64,000 bases of DNA from Mycobacterium sp. MBM (lineage in GTDB: Bacteria > Actinomycetota > Actinomycetes > Mycobacteriales > Mycobacteriaceae). The translations under genes and the position numbers were made by a program. The stretch is from assembly GCA_021648845.1 (NCBI GenBank), contig JAKJHY010000010.1, positions 1-64,000 of the forward strand. The letters run 5' to 3'. The notes beneath the pieces are model-generated. The model ran no database searches, had not been told where the DNA came from, and was given only the letters and a program-made list of their open reading frames with translations. Below, in pieces: positions 11,285-19,454 of this stretch (position 1 is the first letter of the stretch; every line of letters starts with the position of its first letter).

Positions 11285-12231
11285 CGATCGGCGCCGTGGA
11301 CTGCGGTACCAATTCGATTCGGCTGCTCATCGCCGAGCCCGGCGCCGACGGACGGTTGCGCGATGTGCACCGCGACATGCGGATCGTGCGCCTGGGCGAG
11401 GGCGTGGACGCCACGGGGGAGTTCGCGCCACAGGCGCTGGCCCGCACCGAGTCCGCGTTGTCCGACTACGTCGCGCTGATGCGTGCGCACGGGGTGGGCA
11501 GGGTCCGGATGGTGGCCACCTCGGCCGCCCGCGACGCCGGCAACCGCGACGAGTTCTTCGCGATGACCGCGCGGCTGCTCGGTTCGGTATCGCCCGGCGC
11601 GGTCGCCGAGGTGATCACCGGCACCGAGGAGGCGGCATTGTCGTTCGCCGGGGCGGTCGGTGAACTCGATGCGCGCGCAGCACCTTTCGTGGTGGTGGAC
11701 TTGGGCGGCGGGTCCACCGAGCTGGTGCTCGGCGGTGTCGGGGACCAAGACGGGGTGAGCGCCTCCTTCTCCGCCGATATCGGGTGTGTGCGGATCAAGG
11801 AACGCTGCCTGCATTCGGACCCGCCGACACCGGCCGAGATCGAGACCGCGCGGGCGGTGGTGCGCGCACGCCTGGACGAGGCGCTGTCGGTGGTCCCGGT
11901 CGACGGTGCCCGTACCTGGGTGGGGGTGGCGGGGACGTTCACCACGCTGGCCGCGCTGGCGAACCGGCTGCCGGTCTACGATCCGGCGGCGATTCACCTG
12001 TCCCGGACGGGTTTCGGTGATCTGCTGGCGGTCTGCGCGGATCTCCTCGCGATGACCGCCGAGCAGCGTCTGGCGCTCGGGCCGATGCATGAGGGTCGGG
12101 CCGACGTCATCCCGGGTGGCGCGATCATCGTGCAGGAGTTGGTCCGCGTGATGGCCGAACGGGCCGGGCTGAGCGAACTGGTGGTCAGCGAGCACGACAT
12201 CCTGGACGGGATTGCGCTGTCCATCGCCTAG
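11281..12231 (+). CDS. ppx: Exopolyphosphatase / pppGpp phosphohydrolase (Ppx/GppA)
   Basis: An enzyme of the ASKHA fold that releases phosphate from polyphosphate or converts pppGpp to ppGpp. Both nucleotide-binding motifs are visible: VDCGTNSIRLLI near the start and VVDLGGGSTEL in the middle. At 316 aa it is the short mycobacterial type (Rv1026/Ppx2-like), lacking the C-terminal HD domain of long Ppx. The true start is ATG 11281, which overlaps the DUF501 stop. Which substrate dominates cannot be told from sequence. Confidence 0.95.
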   Translation: MTIGAVDCGTNSIRLLIAEPGADGRLRDVHRDMRIVRLGEGVDATGEFAPQALARTESALSDYVALMRAHGVGRVRMVATSAARDAGNRDEFFAMTARLLGSVSPGAVAEVITGTEEAALSFAGAVGELDARAAPFVVVDLGGGSTELVLGGVGDQDGVSASFSADIGCVRIKERCLHSDPPTPAEIETARAVVRARLDEALSVVPVDGARTWVGVAGTFTTLAALANRLPVYDPAAIHLSRTGFGDLLAVCADLLAMTAEQRLALGPMHEGRADVIPGGAIIVQELVRVMAERAGLSELVVSEHDILDGIALSIA

Positions 12232-12264
12232 CGTGGTAGCGGTGAAACGTAAGGAGGTAGCGGC

Positions 12265-12912
12265 GTGAGTACATGGAGTTCGGGTGGCACGCCTCCACCC
12301 GTCGTTCCCCGCCCGCCGGCGCGGCGCGGACCGAATATCGGCGTCATCGTCGGAGTCACCGCCGCCGTGCTGGCAGTCGGCGCCGCAACGGCGTACCTGA
12401 TGTTGCGCCCGTCGGCACCCGACGATTCCGCGGCGCCGGCCGCGGCCCCGGAAACCTCGGCGGCGCAACCGTCTTCCGACGATGTCGAGGATCCGAACGA
12501 CCGCCTGATGAAGGCGCTGCCGAGGGGCTACCCGGCCGGTGCCTGTAAGCCGGTGGCCCGACTGCAGGGCGCCATGGCCACCATTGCCTGCACGGTGAAC
12601 AAGGACCCGGGCGGACCGATGTCGGCCACCTATTCGCTGTTGGTGGACACCGCCGCGCTCAACACCGCCGTCGAGGATCTGGCAGCGACCTCCACCGTCG
12701 TCGACTGTCCCGGCCGGATCCAATCGCCCGGTCCCTGGCGGCACAACGCCTCACCGCAGGAGGTCAGCGGGACGCTGGTCTGCGGTATCCAGAACGACAA
12801 CCCGATGCTGGCGTGGACCGATATCGATCAGCAGATGATCGCGGTGACACAGGGCCGTCCGGCGGGGCCGACGCTGGACAACCTCTACGCCTGGTGGGCC
12901 ACGCACTCCTGA
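12265..12912 (+). CDS. Single-pass membrane protein of unknown function
   Basis: A 215-aa protein I do not recognise. A Pro-rich cytoplasmic N-terminus of about 25 residues leads into one transmembrane helix (IGVIVGVTAAVLAVGAATAY), then an acidic Ala/Pro linker and an extracytoplasmic domain with four cysteines that could form two disulfides. The GTG start has a strong AAGGAGG site. A classic intrinsic terminator follows at 12941. It resembles the many mycobacterial proteins with a Pro-rich tail, one helix and a sensor-like outer domain. Confidence 0.85.
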   Translation: MSTWSSGGTPPPVVPRPPARRGPNIGVIVGVTAAVLAVGAATAYLMLRPSAPDDSAAPAAAPETSAAQPSSDDVEDPNDRLMKALPRGYPAGACKPVARLQGAMATIACTVNKDPGGPMSATYSLLVDTAALNTAVEDLAATSTVVDCPGRIQSPGPWRHNASPQEVSGTLVCGIQNDNPMLAWTDIDQQMIAVTQGRPAGPTLDNLYAWWATHS

Positions 12913-12940
12913 CCCGCATCCCCGACTCGCGGAAAAAAGA

Positions 12941-12975
12941 CCGGCGCCCTGGCTTGTGGCCAGGGCGCCGGACTC
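12941..12975. terminator. Intrinsic terminator, two-way
   Basis: A 12-bp perfect stem CCGGCGCCCTGG / CCAGGGCGCCGG (12941-12952 and 12960-12971) is flanked by A6 on the left and CTTTT on the right. It lies between two converging genes, so it can serve both strands. Confidence 0.92.
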
Positions 12976-12989
12976 TTTTCTGGTGCTGA

Positions 12990-13976
12990 TCAGGCGGGCG
13001 GTGCGACCATCGGGGTGGTGGTCGGTGCTGCGCCCTCGGGCAGCGGGGTGCCCTGGCTGCCCATGTCCATCCGGGCCTCGTCACCGGGCACGGTGCCCTC
13101 GACGGCCGGGGCGGCTTCGGCGGCCGGGACCGGGACGGTGCCCTCGGGCGAGGGTGCCATGCCCTCGGGCGCGGGAGCGGTGGCCGCGGGGGCCTCTTGC
13201 ACACCCGCCGGCGTCAGGCCGGGTTCGCCCTCGGGCAGCGGGGTGCCCTGGCTGCCGGCCGGGACGGGGGCTGTTTCGGCGGTGCCCTCGGGAAGCGGGG
13301 TGCCTTGGCGGCCCGCTTCGGCGGGGACGGTGGTGGGTGCCGGTGTGGTCGCCTCGGCATCGGCCGGGGCGTCCGGGGTCTGCGTCGTGGAGGTCTCGGT
13401 GCTCGAGGTGGACGGCGACGTCTCGGCCGGGGCCTGGTAGGTCCTGGTGCCGCTGGCCGCCGCGCTGCCGCCGCTGCTGGCCGCCGGCGGCGGGGTGACC
13501 CAGACGATCAGATCGGCGGCGTTGGTGGCGTAGACCACGCTGTCGGGCGCCGAGCCGGTGACGTCGAAATAGATCTTGCCGGAGGTCTGCTGGCCCTGTC
13601 CGAGTGTCGCCGGGTTGACGCCTTGGGCCGTGGCGACGCCGAACAGTGCCCGGTAGGTCTGGCCGTCGCGGGCGCGGGCATTGAAGTTCGACACGATCGG
13701 GATCGCGCTGCCCTGGATGGCCTGATCGGTGGCGGTGGCCTCCCACAGGGTGCCCTGCGGCTGATAGGGAATGGTGTCGGTGCTGACCTTCAGCCCGGAG
13801 ACCGTCCAGCCCTGCACCACATTGCCGTCGACCAGCTGGGCCTGGCTGCCCAGGTGGGTGGTGTGGACGGTGTTCTGCTCGTCGGCGATCGCGCTGGGTG
13901 CGCTGAAGGCGGTGATCGCCGCTGCGGCTGCGATCGCCGCGGCCGCAAACGCGGCCGGGATGCTGTTGGTCTTCAC
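12990..13976 (-). CDS. Secreted DUF1942 (MPT63-like) protein with repeat-rich Pro/Ala tail
   Basis: A 328-aa exported protein. A Sec signal peptide (cut after AIADE or nearby) is followed by an MPT63-type immunoglobulin-like beta domain at about residues 30-165. The C-terminal half is low complexity, rich in Pro, Ala, Glu and Thr, and contains three copies of QGTPLPEG (near residues 232, 248 and 310). MPT63 itself is a short secreted antigen of unknown function, so the tail is an addition. The GTG start has AGGAG upstream. The tail may span the cell wall or be a phase-variable surface region; that is inference. Confidence 0.88.
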   Translation of the reverse strand: MKTNSIPAAFAAAAIAAAAAITAFSAPSAIADEQNTVHTTHLGSQAQLVDGNVVQGWTVSGLKVSTDTIPYQPQGTLWEATATDQAIQGSAIPIVSNFNARARDGQTYRALFGVATAQGVNPATLGQGQQTSGKIYFDVTGSAPDSVVYATNAADLIVWVTPPPAASSGGSAAASGTRTYQAPAETSPSTSSTETSTTQTPDAPADAEATTPAPTTVPAEAGRQGTPLPEGTAETAPVPAGSQGTPLPEGEPGLTPAGVQEAPAATAPAPEGMAPSPEGTVPVPAAEAAPAVEGTVPGDEARMDMGSQGTPLPEGAAPTTTPMVAPPA

Positions 13977-14282
13977 GGTGTTTCACTCCTGAGTCGTCCG
14001 AATATCGGCGTTCCCCCCGATGGGGTGCACACAACCAGCGAAGTTAGCAGGTGGGCAGGGTCGACGGTACCGCCGTATGGCCGCGCGGGGCTACCGGCGG
14101 TCACCTACAATCGCGGTGCTGACATCGCGACGTACTCGTCCAGCAACCTCGCGCAGGGCGCGGGCAATCTTTGCTGTGCCGGTCAACGACGTCCTCGTGA
14201 TCGGGCTGCTAACTCGGCGAGATTTGCTCCATACGGCTGTATTGTCACCGCGTCGACGCTGAAAGCGCTGCAGCAAACGAAC
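13977..14282. other. Intergenic stretch without a recognised gene
   Basis: This holds the upstream region of the DUF1942 gene, including its AGGAG site at about 13987-13991. The rest is sequence downstream of nmtR. I see no credible ORF, tRNA or clear terminator. Several short GC-rich dyads are present but none has a U tract. Confidence 0.6.
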
Positions 14283-14672
14283 TCAGGCGGTGTTGTCGCG
14301 GGCGCCGAGGCGCAGATGCTCGATGTGATAGACGGCCTCGTCCAGCAGCTGGGCGACGTGATTGTCGAACAGGCGGTAGACGATATTGCGGCCGGCGCGG
14401 TCACCGGCGACCAGCCCCAGGGCGCGCAAGAGGCGTAATTGATTCGACACCGCCGACTGTTCCATCCCGACCGCGGCGGAGAGCTCGGTCACCGTGCAGG
14501 GGGCCTGGCGCAACCGGGTGAGGATCAGCAACCGATTGGGTGAGGCCAGGGCTTGCAGGGTCTCGGCGACCTTGACCGCGGATGCCGGGTCCAGTGACGT
14601 CACCGCCGGGGTCATCACGCTTCCCGGGTCGCTGCGCTCCGGCCCTCCGGAACCGTACACGCCATGTCCCAT
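14283..14672 (-). CDS. nmtR: NmtR-like ArsR/SmtB nickel/cobalt-sensing repressor
   Basis: A winged-helix metalloregulator closely resembling M. tuberculosis NmtR as I remember it. Starting at ATG 14672 the protein begins MGHGV, and the N-terminal Gly-His is the unusual metal-ligand arm of NmtR; this favours this start over the one nine codons upstream. The recognition helix is MEQSAVSNQLRLLRALGLV. The alpha5 sensing helix DNHVAQLLDEAVYHIEHL retains Asp and His ligand positions. It is divergent from a P1B-type ATPase gene, the classic target. Length is 129 aa. Confidence 0.93.
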   Translation of the reverse strand: MGHGVYGSGGPERSDPGSVMTPAVTSLDPASAVKVAETLQALASPNRLLILTRLRQAPCTVTELSAAVGMEQSAVSNQLRLLRALGLVAGDRAGRNIVYRLFDNHVAQLLDEAVYHIEHLRLGARDNTA

Positions 14673-14708
14673 GTGTCTATTGAACCACGGCGCACCCATT
14701 GCATTTAG

Positions 14709-14728
14709 ACATGTAGAACTTTACATGT
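14709..14728. promoter_or_regulatory. Candidate NmtR operator
   Basis: A perfect inverted repeat, ACATGTA (14709-14715) and TACATGT (14722-14728) with a six-base spacer, lies in the 71-bp gap between the divergent nmtR and ctpJ genes. It is the only strong dyad there. Binding by NmtR is inferred from position. Confidence 0.65.
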
Positions 14729-14743
14729 TTTCATATCCATGTG

Positions 14744-16630
14744 ATGACCGATGTGCGAGAGGCCGGCCTGCGGGCACCTCGATCGACCCAGCGGGCCGCG
14801 TGGGCCCTGCCGTCGGTGCGATGGGCGACGCTGGCGGTGGGGCTGTTCGCCCTCGGACTGGTCGCGCAGGTGTTCGGGGCCCCGGAAATTCTCTGGTGGA
14901 CGCTGTATCTCGCGTGTTACGCGGCGGGAGGCTGGCAACCCGGGCTGGACGGGCTACGCGAACTCGCCGCGCGGCGACTGGACGTCGACCTGTTGATGGT
15001 GCTGGCCGCCCTCGGCGCCGCATCCATCGGGCAGGTCTTCGACGGCGCTCTGCTGATCGTCATCTTCGCCACGTCGGGCGCACTCGAAGACATCGCCACC
15101 AGCCGCACCGCGGACTCGGTGCGCGCGCTGCTGGACCTCGCGCCCGACACCGCCACGGTGATCGACGACACCGACGAGCGGGTGATCGCGGCGGCCGAGC
15201 TGCAGGTGGGCGATCACATCCTGGTCCGACCCGGCGAGCGCATCCCCGCCGACGCCGCAGTGCACACCGGCGCATCGGATGTCGACCAGTCCTCGATCAC
15301 CGGAGAACCGTTGCCGGTGGCAGTGGGCGTCGGTGACGAGATCTTCGCGGGCACCGTGAACGGGGGCGGGGTGCTACAGGCCCGGGTGATTCGCGACCCG
15401 TCCGACAGCGTGGTCGCGCGGATCGTCACGATGGTGGCCGAGGCGTCCGCCACCAAGGCCCGCACCCAGCTGTTCATCGAGAAGATCGAGCAGCGCTATT
15501 CGGTCGCCATGGTGGCTGCGACGTTGGCCCTGTTCACCGTGCCACAACTGTTCGGTGAGGACCTGCGCACCGCACTGCTGCGGGCCATGACGTTCATGAT
15601 CGTCGCGTCACCGTGTGCGCTCGTGCTGGCCACCATGCCACCGCTGCTGTCGGCCATCGCCACCGCCGGTCGGCACGGCGTGCTCGTCAAATCGGCTGTC
15701 GCGATGGAACATCTGGCCACGGTGGACACCGTCGCCTTCGACAAGACCGGCACGCTGACCACGGGCCGGCCCCGAGTGGTCAGTGCCCCCGCAGATGGGG
15801 TGCTGGCGATGGCGGCAGCGGTCGAACAGTACAGCGAGCACCCCCTCGGGCGCGCGATCGCGGCATACGCCCGTGAGCGCGGGATCGACGTCCCGGCGGC
15901 CGAGGATTTTCATGCGGTACCCGGCCGCGGAGTGCGCGCGAGGGTGCAGTCGAAGCGGGTCGAGGTGGTCAATCCCGGCGCCGCGCCCGGGCCGGCCGCA
16001 GCCGAGGTGTCCGCGATGCAGCGCAGCGGCCTGACCGTCGTCGTCGTGGTGATCGATGCAGAACCCGTCGGCGCCATCGGATTGCGCGACACCGCGCGCC
16101 CGGCCGCCCGGGACGCGGTGCGCGCCCTCTCCGACCTCACCGTCGGCCGCCCGGTCCTGCTGACCGGTGACAACCGTGGGGCCGCGACGCATCTGGCCGA
16201 GGAGATCGGCATCGGCGATGTGCGTGCCGATCTGCTACCGGAGCAGAAGGTGGACGCCGTGCGGGAGCTGCCCGGCCGGGTCCTGGTGGTCGGGGACGGT
16301 GTCAACGATGCCCCGGCGATGGCTGCCGCGCACGCGTCGATCGCGATGGGGCGCAGCGGTGCCGACCTGACCCTGCAGACCGCGGACGCGGTCACCGTGC
16401 GGGATGACCTGGCGGCCGTGGCCGCCGTGGTGGCTCTGGCTCGACGGGCGCGGCGGATGGTGATCGCCAACCTGGCCGTCGCCGCGACGTTCATCGTGGT
16501 GCTGGTGGTGTGGGACCTGTTCTGGTACTTACCGTTACCGCTGGGCGTGGCCGGCCACGAGGGCTCGACCATCATCGTGGCCCTCAACGGGCTGCGGCTG
16601 TTGGGGCGTGGGGCCTGGCCCGCCCGGTAG
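14744..16630 (+). CDS. ctpJ: P1B-type cation-transporting ATPase (CtpJ/CtpD type)
   Basis: An inner-membrane metal efflux ATPase, about 628 aa. It has no N-terminal metal-binding domain. The transmembrane motif SPC (VASPCALVLATMPP) and the final HEGST segment before NGLRL are typical of the P1B-4 Co/Ni/Fe group. The phosphorylation motif is DKTGTLTTG, the actuator TGEP, and the hinge GDGVNDAPAM. ATG at 14744 directly follows an in-frame GTG at 14741. The divergent NmtR-like gene predicts Ni/Co induction, as for M. tuberculosis ctpJ. Distinguishing CtpJ from CtpD needs a tree. Confidence 0.9.
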   Translation: MTDVREAGLRAPRSTQRAAWALPSVRWATLAVGLFALGLVAQVFGAPEILWWTLYLACYAAGGWQPGLDGLRELAARRLDVDLLMVLAALGAASIGQVFDGALLIVIFATSGALEDIATSRTADSVRALLDLAPDTATVIDDTDERVIAAAELQVGDHILVRPGERIPADAAVHTGASDVDQSSITGEPLPVAVGVGDEIFAGTVNGGGVLQARVIRDPSDSVVARIVTMVAEASATKARTQLFIEKIEQRYSVAMVAATLALFTVPQLFGEDLRTALLRAMTFMIVASPCALVLATMPPLLSAIATAGRHGVLVKSAVAMEHLATVDTVAFDKTGTLTTGRPRVVSAPADGVLAMAAAVEQYSEHPLGRAIAAYARERGIDVPAAEDFHAVPGRGVRARVQSKRVEVVNPGAAPGPAAAEVSAMQRSGLTVVVVVIDAEPVGAIGLRDTARPAARDAVRALSDLTVGRPVLLTGDNRGAATHLAEEIGIGDVRADLLPEQKVDAVRELPGRVLVVGDGVNDAPAMAAAHASIAMGRSGADLTLQTADAVTVRDDLAAVAAVVALARRARRMVIANLAVAATFIVVLVVWDLFWYLPLPLGVAGHEGSTIIVALNGLRLLGRGAWPAR

Positions 16631-16658
16631 CGCCACCCGCCACCCGCCACCCGCCACC
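16631..16658. repeat. Four tandem copies of CGCCACC
   Basis: A perfect 7-bp unit repeated four times, directly after the ATPase stop and just before the long hairpin. It is non-coding. Confidence 0.9.
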
Positions 16659-16668
16659 CGGCGCCCGG

Positions 16669-16730
16669 CGCCGAAACAGCATTCCAGACGGTGCGCCTCG
16701 CACTTTGCCGTCTGGAATGCTGTTTCGGCG
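16669..16730. terminator. Long perfect hairpin between converging ctpJ and prpE (copy 2)
   Basis: The 23-base arms 16669-16691 and 16708-16730 (each reading CGCCGAAACAGCATTCCAGA plus three bases) pair perfectly around a 16-base loop. Stem and part of the loop (CTCGCACTTT) match the hairpin at 5441-5503. Like that copy it lies exactly between converging genes. Confidence 0.8.
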
Positions 16731-16738
16731 GAATTCGG

Positions 16739-18610
16739 TCAGGAGGGGTGCAGGGTTTCCTTGAGAGCCTCCAGCACAGAGGGGTCCTCGATGGTCGACG
16801 GCACCGGTTCGTCGCGCCCGTCGGCGATGCCGCGCATGGTCTTGCGCAGGATCTTCCCCGACCGCGTCTTCGGCAGGGCGGCAACCACATCCACCAACTT
16901 GAAGCTCGCCACCGCGCCGATGTCATTGCGCACCGCGTCGACGAGTTCATCGGCCACCCCTTCGGGTGAGAAGCCGGACTTGAGCACCACCAGCCCGCGC
17001 GGAACCTGGCCCTTCAACTCGTCGGCGACCCCGATCACGGCGCATTCGGCCACCGCGGGATGCCCGGCCAGCACCGCCTCGATCGAGCCGGTGGACATCC
17101 GGTGCCCGGCCACGTTGATGACATCGTCGGTGCGCCCGACGACGAAGAGGTAACCGTCCGCGTCGATATGCCCGCCGTCACCGGTGAGGTAGTACCCGTC
17201 GAATGCCGACAGGTAGGAGGACACGTACCGGTCGTCCTCGCCCCACAGGGTGGGCAGCGTGCCGGGCGGCAGCGGCAGCTTGATGCAGATCGAACCCTCT
17301 TCGCCCGGATCGCATTCCGACCCGTCGTGGCGCAGCACCCGCACGTCGTAACCCGGCATCGGGACCGTCGCCGAACCGGGTTTGATCGGCAGCGCCTCGA
17401 TGCCCATCGGGTCCGCGGCGATCGCCCAGCCGGTCTCGGTCTGCCACCAGTGATCGACCACCGGGATGCCCAGCTTTTCCGAGGCCCACTCGTAGGTGCC
17501 GGGGTCCAGCCGCTCGCCGGCCTGGAACAAGTACTTCAGCCCCGAGAGGTCATGGTCGGCAAGCAGTTTGGCGTCCGGGTCGTCCTTCTTGATGGCCCGG
17601 ATCGCGGTCGGTGCGGTGAACAGCGCCTTCACCTTGTGTTCGGCGGCCACCCGCCAGAACGCGCCGGCGTCCGGGGTGCCCACCGGCTTGCCCTCGTAGA
17701 GCACGGTCGTCGCGCCCAGCAGCAGCGGCGCGTACACGATGTAGGAGTGCCCGACCACCCAGCCGACATCCGAAGCGGCCCAGAACACCTCACCGGGGGC
17801 CAGGTCGTAGATATGGCGCATCGTCCACAGCAGCGCCACTGCATGCCCGCCGTTGTCGCGGACGATGCCCTTGGGCTTGCCCGTGGTGCCGGAGGTGTAG
17901 AGCACGTACAGCGGATCGGTGGCGGCGACCGGGACCGGCTCGACCGGTTGCACGGCGGCCATCGCCTGCGCCCAATCCACATCGCGGCCCTCGACAAGTT
18001 CGCATGGATGCTGTTCGCGCTGCAGGATCACGCAGGTGGGCGTGGTGTGCTCGGCGAGGCGCAGCGCGGCATCGAGCATCGGCTTGTATTCGACGGTGCG
18101 GGTCGGCTCGATACCGCATGACGCGGACACCACCACCGTCGGGCGGGCGTCGTCGATGCGGGTGGCCAATTCGTGCCCGGCGAACCCGCCGAACACCACC
18201 GAGTGCACCGCCCCGAGCCGCGCGCAGGCGAGCATGGCGATGACCGCCTCGGGCACCATCGGCATGTAGATGACGACACGGTCACCCTTGGCGACGCCGA
18301 GCCCTTGCAGCACGCCGGCGAACCGGGCGGTCTGGTCCAGCAGCTCGCGGTAGGTGTAGACGCGTTTGGTGCCGGTGACCGGGGAGTCGTAGATCAGCGC
18401 GGCTTGGTCGCCGCGCTCGGCGATATGCCGGTCCAGGGCGTTGGCGCAGGTGTTGAGCTCCCCGTCGGGAAACCAGCGGTAGAACGGCGGATTGCTGTCA
18501 TCGAGCACCCGCTGCGGTTCCCTGGTCCAGGTGACGCATTTGGCGGCGTCGGCCCAGAAGGCCGACGGGTCGTTGATACTTGCGTCGAAAAACTCGCGAT
18601 AGCCGGACAT
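16739..18610 (-). CDS. prpE: Propionate/acetate-CoA ligase (PrpE type)
   Basis: An AMP-forming acyl-CoA synthetase of 623 aa making propionyl-CoA (or acetyl-CoA) from the acid, CoA and ATP. The N-terminus FFDASINDPSAFWADAAK and the DSNPPFYRWFPDG segment resemble PrpE more than Acs. The P-loop YTSGTTGKPKGIV, the WWQTETG motif and the C-terminal GRTDDVINVAGHR are present, with the catalytic lysine in KTRSGKILRK. ATG 18610 starts the family-typical N-terminus; an open extension of ten codons lies upstream. Propionate arises from odd-chain lipid and sterol breakdown in mycobacteria. Confidence 0.9.
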   Translation of the reverse strand: MSGYREFFDASINDPSAFWADAAKCVTWTREPQRVLDDSNPPFYRWFPDGELNTCANALDRHIAERGDQAALIYDSPVTGTKRVYTYRELLDQTARFAGVLQGLGVAKGDRVVIYMPMVPEAVIAMLACARLGAVHSVVFGGFAGHELATRIDDARPTVVVSASCGIEPTRTVEYKPMLDAALRLAEHTTPTCVILQREQHPCELVEGRDVDWAQAMAAVQPVEPVPVAATDPLYVLYTSGTTGKPKGIVRDNGGHAVALLWTMRHIYDLAPGEVFWAASDVGWVVGHSYIVYAPLLLGATTVLYEGKPVGTPDAGAFWRVAAEHKVKALFTAPTAIRAIKKDDPDAKLLADHDLSGLKYLFQAGERLDPGTYEWASEKLGIPVVDHWWQTETGWAIAADPMGIEALPIKPGSATVPMPGYDVRVLRHDGSECDPGEEGSICIKLPLPPGTLPTLWGEDDRYVSSYLSAFDGYYLTGDGGHIDADGYLFVVGRTDDVINVAGHRMSTGSIEAVLAGHPAVAECAVIGVADELKGQVPRGLVVLKSGFSPEGVADELVDAVRNDIGAVASFKLVDVVAALPKTRSGKILRKTMRGIADGRDEPVPSTIEDPSVLEALKETLHPS

Positions 18611-18773
18611 AGCCAAACCGTAATGTGCGTCACGTTGCAATGCGGTTGCAATCCGGGCAGAAGATTTCAGCCGATGCGCCCCAGCGCGGCGAGCACCCGG
18701 GTTTCCCGGTCGGTGAAGCGGTACGGCGCCGGGCGCGTTCGCCGCGCGCTACGCGCTGTGACGGCACGGGGCG

Positions 18774-19454
18774 CTACTCCTGGAAGCGGTATCCCATTCC
18801 GGCCTCGGTGATCAAGTGTTTGGGGTGCGACGGGTCCACCTCGAGCTTGCGGCGCAGCTGCGCCAGATACACCCTCAGGTAGTGGGTCTCCTTGGCGTAG
18901 GACGGACCCCACACCTCCTTGAGCAGTTCCTCGCGGCCCACCAGCTTGCCGCGGTGGCGTACCAGCATCTCCAGCATGCCCCATTCGGTCGGGGTCAGGT
19001 GCACCTCGACGCCGCTGCGGGTGACCTTCTTGGCGGCCAGATCCACTGTGAACGAGGAGGTTTCGATGACGGGCTGGTCGTCCTCGATCGAGCTGCTGGC
19101 GCGTCGCACGGCGGCGCGCAGCCGGGCCAGGAACTCGTCCATCCCGAACGGTTTGGTGACGTAGTCGTCCGCGCCGGCATCCAGGGCCTCCACCTTGTCC
19201 GAGGAGTCGGTGCGCGCGGAGAGCACGATCACCGGCACGGTGAGCCAGCCGCGCAGCCCGGCCAGCACCTCGATACCGGACATATCGGGCAGGCCGAGGT
19301 CGAGGACCACCACATCGGGGCGGTGGTCGGCGGCGGCCCGCAGCGCCTCGGCGCCGGTGGCCGCCGTGGTGACCTCGTACCCGCGCACCGACAGGTTGAT
19401 CCGCAGCGCGCGCAGGATCTGCGGTTCGTCGTCGATCACCAGAACCCGGGTCAT
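18774..19454 (-). CDS. kdpE: KdpE response regulator
   Basis: An OmpR-type response regulator that activates the kdp potassium-uptake genes. The receiver domain has the phospho-acceptor aspartate in VVVLDLGLPDMSG and a conserved lysine in YVTKPFGMDEF. The C-terminal winged helix ends with LRVYLAQLRRKLE and GMGYRFQ. Length is 226 aa. Its start overlaps the kdpD stop by four bases. Here kdpDE lie in the same direction as and downstream of kdpFABC. Confidence 0.97.
   Translation of the reverse strand: MTRVLVIDDEPQILRALRINLSVRGYEVTTAATGAEALRAAADHRPDVVVLDLGLPDMSGIEVLAGLRGWLTVPVIVLSARTDSSDKVEALDAGADDYVTKPFGMDEFLARLRAAVRRASSSIEDDQPVIETSSFTVDLAAKKVTRSGVEVHLTPTEWGMLEMLVRHRGKLVGREELLKEVWGPSYAKETHYLRVYLAQLRRKLEVDPSHPKHLITEAGMGYRFQE

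Noticed and set aside
18667..18773. LuxR-like relic on the minus strand (RFTDRETRVLAALGRIG)
   Set aside because: Only about 17 residues resemble the start of a LuxR HTH, with no further support on either side.
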